Both the position numbers and the translations under genes were made by a program. A DNA stretch of 10,033 bases. Origin: an uncultured Lachnospiraceae bacterium. GTDB taxonomy: Bacteria; Bacillota; Clostridia; Lachnospirales; Lachnospiraceae. The notes under the pieces were generated by a model. That model was not told the origin of the DNA and did not search any database. It saw only the letters and a list, made by a program, of their open reading frames with translations. The stretch covers positions 1 to 10,033 of the forward strand of contig CAJTTO010000076.1 of assembly GCA_910579275.1 (NCBI GenBank), given 5' to 3'. Below are positions 5,803 through 10,033 of the stretch, one piece after another; the first letter of the stretch is position 1, and every line of letters begins with the position of its first letter.

Positions 5803-6738
5803 ATGGCAGCAGATAACCGGATTCTGCAGTTTTTTCCACAGGCGCTTAGAAGCGGATGGGAGAGCAGTGCAGTAGATTTTGAAAAAATACAGGAAATCAG
5901 ACTGCGCGTCAACCAGCCAGTCCGTGTGATGTCCGACAGAGAGGAAAGACTTGCGATCGTTTATGGTGAGCGGGAGATGGACGAGATATTTCGCTATCTG
6001 TGTCATGATTCCGTATATGCGTATGAGGAGGAGCGCAAACAGGGGTATCTGATGGTTGAGGGTGGACACCGGATTGGAATTACAGGTGAGCTCACGGCTG
6101 CGGAAAATGGACGATTCATTGCAAAATACATCCGTTATATGAATATCAGGCTGGCGCACGAGCATAAAAAAATAGCGGACAGAATCATTAGGTATCTCTA
6201 TTCCAGAGAAAGGACACCGTTAAATACGCTGATTATTTCGCCGCCGGGAGTCGGTAAGACAACTTTGCTAAGAGACACGGTCCGTCTGCTGTCAAATGGG
6301 GCAGATGGGTATGCAGGATGCAATGTCGGTGTCGTTGACGAAAGAGGCGAAATCGCAGGGGCTTACAGAGGAAGCGCCATGCTGGACTGTGGTGAGCGCA
6401 CAGATGTGATTACAGGAGGCGATAAGCAGCAGGGAATTTCCATACTGGTTCGGACATTTGCGCCGAGAGTGATTGCGATAGATGAAATTGGCAAATGTAC
6501 GGACGCGGAGGCAATTCTTCATGCAGGGGTAAGCGGGTGCAGCATTGTGTCGACAGTGCACGGACGCTCACTGGAGGATATAAGGCACAAGAGTGACATG
6601 GAGAGGATATTGAAATTAAAGCTAATTGATAGATTTGTCGTATTGTCGGCAGACGAGAATATGGACAGGTATTTTGAAATTTATGACAAGGAGGGAAACA
6701 TGGTATGTGGCAGAAGCTTATTGCGGGCGCCTGCGTAA
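5803..6738 (+). CDS. spoIIIAA: Stage III sporulation protein AA, mother-cell ATPase
   Basis: SpoIIIAA is the cytoplasmic ATPase of the SpoIIIA-SpoIIQ complex, related to type II/IV secretion ATPases, and is needed to keep the engulfed forespore active. The 311-residue product is close to the B. subtilis length. It has an N-terminal domain (1-140, with EIRLRVNQPVRV and the LMVEGGHRIGITGE block), Walker A SPPGVGKTT (146-154), a VVDERGEIAG segment (177-185), Walker B VIAIDEIG (223-230) and STVHGRS (250-256). All ATPase motifs are intact. The start is ATG 5803, preceded by GAGGGGG with 8-nt spacing; an in-frame GTG at 5761 would add 14 poorly supported residues. It overlaps spoIIIAB by 34 nt and is first in the operon. 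In B. subtilis the operon is transcribed by sigma-E in the mother cell; no convincing sigma-E promoter could be recognised here. Confidence 0.96.
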   Translation: MAADNRILQFFPQALRSGWESSAVDFEKIQEIRLRVNQPVRVMSDREERLAIVYGEREMDEIFRYLCHDSVYAYEEERKQGYLMVEGGHRIGITGELTAAENGRFIAKYIRYMNIRLAHEHKKIADRIIRYLYSRERTPLNTLIISPPGVGKTTLLRDTVRLLSNGADGYAGCNVGVVDERGEIAGAYRGSAMLDCGERTDVITGGDKQQGISILVRTFAPRVIAIDEIGKCTDAEAILHAGVSGCSIVSTVHGRSLEDIRHKSDMERILKLKLIDRFVVLSADENMDRYFEIYDKEGNMVCGRSLLRAPA

Positions 6739-7226
6739 TGACAGGTGCGCTTGGATTTGGATGGTCGCTTTGCGGTGAAATGAACAGGGATATACAGCAT
6801 CTGAAGACGCAAAAACAGATACTTTTGTATATTATGGGAGAAATCACATACTTGCACAGACCAATGGAAGAAATCTTTGACATGGTATCACAAAAGGCGG
6901 AACCGCCGTATGGGGCTTTCTTTCAAAAGGTTTCGCAAAGAATGAAGGAGCGGGACGGAATGCCCCTGCTTCGGATATGGAACGAGGCTGTGCAGGAAAT
7001 GAAGTGCAGAGCAAACACATCACAGACTGGGATGGGATATCTGGAAAGGATGGGAAACTGTTTTGCCTATGAGGGCGGGCAGCTGCAGGTGGAGGCGCTT
7101 GGACTTTTCGAGATGGAGCTTGATAATGAAATAGACAGGCTTAAGACAAAAAAGGATGAGAACAGCAGGCTGATAAAGGCGCTCAGCACGCTTACCGGAA
7201 TATTATGTATCATATTATTTTTATAA
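6705..7226 (+). CDS. spoIIIAB: Stage III sporulation protein AB
   Basis: SpoIIIAB is a mother-cell membrane protein of the SpoIIIA complex, distantly similar to type II secretion protein GspF. The 173-residue product has an N-terminal hydrophobic helix (about 4-23), a helical soluble domain typical of the family (RDIQHLKTQKQILLYIMGEI..., and QVEALGLFEMELDNEIDRLK near 127-146), and a C-terminal hydrophobic helix (about 156-173). ATG 6705 has AAGGAGGG at 6688-6695 and 9-nt spacing; the Shine-Dalgarno and first 34 nt lie inside spoIIIAA, so translation of the two genes is probably coupled. An ATG at 6700 belongs to the spoIIIAA frame. Length and order match other spoIIIA operons. Confidence 0.95.
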   Translation: MWQKLIAGACVMTGALGFGWSLCGEMNRDIQHLKTQKQILLYIMGEITYLHRPMEEIFDMVSQKAEPPYGAFFQKVSQRMKERDGMPLLRIWNEAVQEMKCRANTSQTGMGYLERMGNCFAYEGGQLQVEALGLFEMELDNEIDRLKTKKDENSRLIKALSTLTGILCIILFL

Positions 7227-7250
7227 GAATATGTGGAAATGGGGATGAAG

Positions 7251-7445
7251 ATGGAAGTCAGTCTGATATTTAAGATAGCAGCAGTTGGTATATTGATAAC
7301 GATTCTGGGACAGGTATTAAAACATAGCGGTAGGGAAGAACATGCATTTCTGATAAGTCTTGCCGGACTGGTGCTGGTGCTTTCGTGGATTGTTCCATAC
7401 ATATATCAGCTTTTTCAGATGATACAGGATTTGTTTGCACTGTAA
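7251..7445 (+). CDS. spoIIIAC: Stage III sporulation protein AC
   Basis: A very small two-helix membrane protein of the SpoIIIA complex. The 64-residue form (VSLIFKIAAVGILITIL then LISLAGLVLVLSWIVPYI) matches the size and the LIFKIAAVGI opening seen in the family, and the REEHAF turn between helices is typical. Four start codons in frame (GTG 7233, ATG 7239, ATG 7245, ATG 7251) are possible. ATG 7251 is preferred because it gives the family's usual N-terminus and GGGG lies 6 nt upstream, but there is no strong Shine-Dalgarno, so the start may be up to six codons earlier. It follows spoIIIAB by 24 nt and precedes spoIIIAD by 32 nt. Confidence 0.93.
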   Translation: MEVSLIFKIAAVGILITILGQVLKHSGREEHAFLISLAGLVLVLSWIVPYIYQLFQMIQDLFAL

Positions 7446-7477
7446 ACCAAAGCAAACAGGAATGGAAGGTGTAGGAG

Positions 7478-7858
7478 ATGCTTGAAATCTGTGTACTTGC
7501 CTTGGCGGGACTTTTCGCGTCCATTATATTAAAAAAAGACAAGCCGGAATATGCTACATTGATTATTATACTTGTCAGCTTTTTTATCGCGATAAGGGTG
7601 CTTGGGGTACTCGGGAAGGCAGTGGAGGAGCTGAAAAACTGGGAATCCATACTCGGTGGAAATGCCACATACATATCCCTGCTTTTAAAACTTATTGGCA
7701 TCACATACATCTGTGATTTTGCCGCCAATTTGTGCAAGGATTCGGGGTATTCGGCATTGAGCAGCCATATTGAGCTGTTCGGAAAAATTGCCATTATGGT
7801 TGCGGGATTTCCCATAATCAGAATCATGATAGACATGCTTGAGGGAATAATGAGATGA
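7478..7858 (+). CDS. spoIIIAD: Stage III sporulation protein AD
   Basis: A polytopic mother-cell membrane protein of the SpoIIIA complex, related to SpoIIIAC. The 126-residue product has hydrophobic segments at about 3-18, 26-47, 65-80 and 98-118. It contains the conserved block YISLLLKLIGITYICDFAAN (65-84) followed by LCKDSGYSALSSHIELFGK. ATG 7478 has GGAAGG at 7464-7469 with 8-nt spacing. Its stop overlaps the start of spoIIIAE in an ATGA (7855-7858), indicating translational coupling. Size is near that of the B. subtilis protein (about 130 residues). Confidence 0.95.
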   Translation: MLEICVLALAGLFASIILKKDKPEYATLIIILVSFFIAIRVLGVLGKAVEELKNWESILGGNATYISLLLKLIGITYICDFAANLCKDSGYSALSSHIELFGKIAIMVAGFPIIRIMIDMLEGIMR

Positions 7859-8919
7859 GTCAGGACATAAGTTTGTGGCAGGAGGTGGATATACTTCCTG
7901 ATTTAAGCATACTCGATAAACTGTTACGCGAGCTGCTTCCGGGGCGGAATGCAAATTCCATGGATTTTATAGAGGATGTACTCAAAGGAAACTGGGTGCT
8001 GGAACCAGACTTGTTCTGGAGGTATATTGCGAGTTCAATAACAAGTGTTATTGATGGATGGAAACGGCTTTTTGTATCCGTGCTGGTATTATTTATTCTG
8101 GTGGCGCTGGTGAGCAGCCTGATGTCCGCCTTGAAAAATGAGGGGGCGGCGAAAGCGGCCAGAACGTTTTTTATTATATGCCAGCTGGTGGTGCTTATCG
8201 ACGCGTTTCACAGTGTGCTCGAAATCGTGAATGATGCGATGGGGCAGATGATTGAATTTCTCAAATTGATGATACCGGCATATATGATTTGTATTGCCGC
8301 AGCAGGTTCCGGACTGACAGCGCTGATATTTTATAAGCTGCTTTTAGGGTTTTTGTGCCTGATAGAAGGAATTATGGCGGCATCGCTGACGACAGTGGTC
8401 GAGGGATATGTAATGCTGGGCGTAGTGGAGAGCATATGGGGGGAAGAACGGTTTAAGGGACTTATGGATCTGATTAAAAAAGGAATACAGTGGGTGCTGA
8501 AAATGATGGTGGTGCTGATATCAGGCAGCAGTATTCTGCAAGTTATAATAACACCTGTAATTGACAAGGCAAACAATACCGTCATCGAGAAAACGGCGGG
8601 AGCAATTCCGGGGATAGGCGATATTGTCGAGTCTGTATCAAGTGTGACGCTGGCATCCGCAATCGCGGTAAAAAACAGCCTTGGCGTGCTGATACTGGTA
8701 GTGATTGTACTGCTGATAGCGGCGCCGGTTCTGAAAGCGTTTATGATTCTTCTTATTATCAAGGTGAGCGGCGCTCTGGGAAGCATCTGTGGTGAAAAGC
8801 AGATGATGAAATGCATTGAGTACATATCGGAGGCAGGGTTTATGCTTCTCAGGATATTAATAACAGTCACTACTTTATTTTTTGTGACCATAGCCGCGGT
8901 CACGAATGCCACAAGTTAG
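7855..8919 (+). CDS. spoIIIAE: Stage III sporulation protein AE, multi-pass membrane protein
   Basis: The large polytopic membrane protein of the SpoIIIA channel. The 354-residue product has a soluble N-terminal part (1-68), then many hydrophobic segments (about 71-91, 102-121, 135-156, 160-180, 208-232, 262-305 and 328-350). It also has the family-typical GAIPGIGDIVESVSSVTLASA region (249-269) and AVKNSLGVL (271-279). Unlike B. subtilis SpoIIIAE (about 400 residues with a cleavable signal peptide), there is no N-terminal hydrophobic segment. The frame is closed by a TGA at 7840-7842 just upstream, so the protein cannot extend. The ATGA overlap with spoIIIAD and GAGGG at 7841-7845 fix the start. 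Identity is sure; topology of the N-terminus is not. Confidence 0.95.
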   Translation: MSQDISLWQEVDILPDLSILDKLLRELLPGRNANSMDFIEDVLKGNWVLEPDLFWRYIASSITSVIDGWKRLFVSVLVLFILVALVSSLMSALKNEGAAKAARTFFIICQLVVLIDAFHSVLEIVNDAMGQMIEFLKLMIPAYMICIAAAGSGLTALIFYKLLLGFLCLIEGIMAASLTTVVEGYVMLGVVESIWGEERFKGLMDLIKKGIQWVLKMMVVLISGSSILQVIITPVIDKANNTVIEKTAGAIPGIGDIVESVSSVTLASAIAVKNSLGVLILVVIVLLIAAPVLKAFMILLIIKVSGALGSICGEKQMMKCIEYISEAGFMLLRILITVTTLFFVTIAAVTNATS

Positions 8920-8935
8920 GAAAAAAGGAGGCGTT

Positions 8936-9337
8936 ATGGAACAACTGGCGATGGAGGTTCGGCGGCTGGTATATACAGTCATATGTTTTCAGTGTCTGAT
9001 TCAGCTGACGGAAGGGAGCGCTTACCAAAAGTATTTAAAGCTCTTTTCCTATCTGCTGACAATGTGCATCTGCTGTAATGTGGTGTTTTCATTTGCGGGG
9101 CAGGTAGAAAACAGTTTCTGCGAGGCGGATGTGCTGTATGAGAAATGGGAGAAGGAGTGGAAAGAGATGACAAGAACAGATGGCATTCGGGAGGGGGAGG
9201 CATACTACGAGCAAAGAATCTGGGGGGATAAAATAATAGGGGAAGCACAAGAGGAGTACGATAGCAGAGGCGGAGGTGAGGAGAATGGCGGGGAAATTCG
9301 CGAACAGGCTTCGGATGTTCCTGAACGGGGGGAGTGA
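8936..9337 (+). CDS. spoIIIAF: Stage III sporulation protein AF, short and cysteine-rich form
   Basis: SpoIIIAF is a mother-cell membrane protein of the SpoIIIA complex with two N-terminal helices and an outer domain. The 133-residue product has helices at about 9-23 and 35-54 (with AYQKYLKLFSYLL between and into the second, a recognisable family feature). It then has a 75-residue charged tail, rich in Glu/Gly at the end, which is much shorter than the roughly 150-residue domain of B. subtilis SpoIIIAF. Cysteines cluster in the membrane part: Cys17 and Cys20 (CFQC), and Cys44, Cys46, Cys47 (CICC), plus Cys62. ATG 8936 follows AGGAGG (8926-8931); upstream in-frame codons lie over the spoIIIAE end. 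Its last 53 nt overlap spoIIIAG. Assignment rests on order and the helix pair; a frameshifted longer gene seems excluded because spoIIIAG occupies the next frame. Confidence 0.88.
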   Translation: MEQLAMEVRRLVYTVICFQCLIQLTEGSAYQKYLKLFSYLLTMCICCNVVFSFAGQVENSFCEADVLYEKWEKEWKEMTRTDGIREGEAYYEQRIWGDKIIGEAQEEYDSRGGGEENGGEIREQASDVPERGE

Positions 9338-9908
9338 AGGGAACGGCAGACCGACAAAGGAGACCATGCTGATTGTTTTCCTGAGCGGGATTTTAATCTT
9401 TGTGATTATGCTGCCTATTGATAAAAATAACAATAGTTACTCAAAGAAAAAAAGTCAGGGAACAGAAAACACAATCAGCGCTGACAATATGGAAAGCCTG
9501 CAGCAGGAGAACGGCGGGAACGGTGGGACGGCCGCGGAACAATATCGCAAGGGGCTTGAAAAGGAACTCGAAGATTTCCTCTCAAGTGTCGCAGGAGTGG
9601 GGGACGTGAAGGTGCTGATATATATGAAGAATTCACAGGAATACGTTGTGGAGAAGGACAGTCCGACCTCGAGTTCGACAAGCGGAGAGAGCAGTGAGTT
9701 AAGGAAAGAGGAGGCGACGGTATATACCAGAAACGCTGACGGGAACGAGGTGCCGTTTATATCACAGACAAAAAGTCCGGAAATTGACGGTGTGGTTGTG
9801 GCGGCAAAGGGCGCTGCCGACGAAGGGATAAGACTTCAGATTGTAAAGCTTGTGATGGCGCTGTATGGAGTGGAGGCAAACAAGGTCGAAGTGCTGCGAA
9901 TGGAATAA
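9285..9908 (+). CDS. spoIIIAG: Stage III sporulation protein AG, ring-forming channel component
   Basis: SpoIIIAG is a bitopic mother-cell membrane protein whose outer domain forms a large ring in the intermembrane space in B. subtilis. The 207-residue product has a basic N-terminus, one helix (about 25-43, KETMLIVFLSGILIFVIML), a Gly/Asn/Gln-rich linker (48-84) and a ring-building domain. The domain begins with YRKGLEKELEDFLSSVAGVG (87-106) and DVKVLIYMKN, has an insertion (125-168) rich in Ser/Thr with a YTRNADGNEVPFI strand region, and ends with IDGVVVAAKGAADEGIRLQI and VEANKVEVL. ATG 9285 with GGAGG 8 nt upstream is preferred over GTG 9276. The start lies inside spoIIIAF (53-nt overlap), suggesting coupled translation. 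Confidence 0.95.
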   Translation: MAGKFANRLRMFLNGGSEGNGRPTKETMLIVFLSGILIFVIMLPIDKNNNSYSKKKSQGTENTISADNMESLQQENGGNGGTAAEQYRKGLEKELEDFLSSVAGVGDVKVLIYMKNSQEYVVEKDSPTSSSTSGESSELRKEEATVYTRNADGNEVPFISQTKSPEIDGVVVAAKGAADEGIRLQIVKLVMALYGVEANKVEVLRME

Positions 9909-9955
9909 TTGATAAATTTTTAAAGTAGTAAGTCTAAGAAAAGGGTGTGTGGAAT

Positions 9956-10003
9956 ATGATAGAAGTAGCAAAGAGAAACAATAGGAAGGATATGGTTTGG
10001 TGA
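9956..10003 (+). CDS. Possible 15-codon leader ORF before spoIIIAH
   Basis: ATG 9956 opens a 15-codon frame (MIEVAKRNNRKDMVW) whose TGA (10001-10003) overlaps the GTG start of spoIIIAH (10000-10002) as GTGA. An AAAAGGG sequence lies upstream at 9939-9945 with 10-nt spacing. It could couple translation to spoIIIAH across the unusually wide 91-nt gap after spoIIIAG. It may equally be chance in a short spacer; there is no homology evidence. Confidence 0.2.
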   Translation: MIEVAKRNNRKDMVW

Positions 10004-10033
10004 AAAAAATATTAAGAAAGAACCAGATTATGA
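10000..10033 (+). CDS. spoIIIAH: Stage III sporulation protein AH, 5' end only
   Basis: The last 34 nt read GTG AAA AAA ATA TTA AGA AAG AAC CAG ATT ATG, that is MKKILRKNQIM. This matches the typical clostridial SpoIIIAH N-terminus (MKxIFKKNQI) that leads into its single membrane helix. AGGAAGGA (9983-9990) lies 9 nt upstream of the GTG. Position directly after spoIIIAG supports the call. SpoIIIAH is the partner of forespore SpoIIQ in B. subtilis, bridging the two membranes. The gene runs off the window, so nothing can be said about its integrity. Confidence 0.8.
   Translation, partial: MKKILRKNQIM

Noticed and set aside
8331..8912. 193-codon open frame on the minus strand opposite spoIIIAE
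   Set aside because: It lies wholly inside a conserved gene, has no ribosome binding site or recognisable domain, and is explained as a shadow of hydrophobic codons read antisense.
1..10033. CRISPR arrays, toxin-antitoxin pairs, insertion sequences, phage or defence genes
   Set aside because: No regularly spaced repeats, transposase motifs or defence-domain proteins were seen on either strand.

Overview
The window looks like a chromosomal segment of an endospore-forming Firmicute, most likely a Clostridia of the Lachnospiraceae type. The main reason is a nearly complete spoIIIA sporulation operon (spoIIIAA to spoIIIAG, plus the first codons of spoIIIAH) filling the right 42% of the window. 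Strong AGGAGG-type ribosome binding sites, some TTG/GTG alternative starts, intermediate base composition and a mixture of housekeeping genes fit this placement. No transposase, integrase, phage gene, CRISPR array, rRNA or complete tRNA was seen.

Layout from left to right. (1) 1-860: an AT-rich piece with one uncharacterised 178-residue protein (78-614), followed by one clear and one weak terminator-like hairpin. (2) 861-1913: a secreted or lipid-anchored SH3b plus Amidase_3 N-acetylmuramoyl-L-alanine amidase. A long shared terminator follows, and then the convergent gene for a glycerol-1-phosphate dehydrogenase (EgsA/AraM) family protein (1986-3059, minus). (3) 3060-3298: a compact divergent promoter region with consensus-like sigma-A promoters on both strands; two of them share a palindromic -10 box. 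(4) 3299-4969: an 11-helix SNF/NSS sodium-dependent transporter and, 39 nt downstream, a 74-residue two-helix membrane protein. (5) 5001-5612 (minus): a LacA/Maa-type sugar O-acetyltransferase with its own TTGACA-16-TATGAT promoter. (6) 5803-10033: the spoIIIA operon.

The spoIIIA genes work together. SpoIIIAA (ATPase), AB, AC, AD, AE, AF, AG and AH make the mother-cell side of the feeding-tube/channel complex that joins SpoIIQ (or its clostridial counterpart) across the two membranes around the forespore. Genes overlap or lie within about 35 nt of each other until the AG-AH junction, which has a 91-nt gap. Departures from the Bacillus subtilis pattern are a SpoIIIAE without an N-terminal signal peptide, a short cysteine-rich SpoIIIAF whose 3' end overlaps spoIIIAG by 53 nt, and a 15-codon open frame ending on the spoIIIAH start codon.

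Most of the window is ordinary, well-conserved biology. I found no convincing new defence or mobile system. The observations most worth checking are the shared -10 divergent promoter, the SNF transporter/small membrane protein pair, and the SpoIIIAE/AF deviations.
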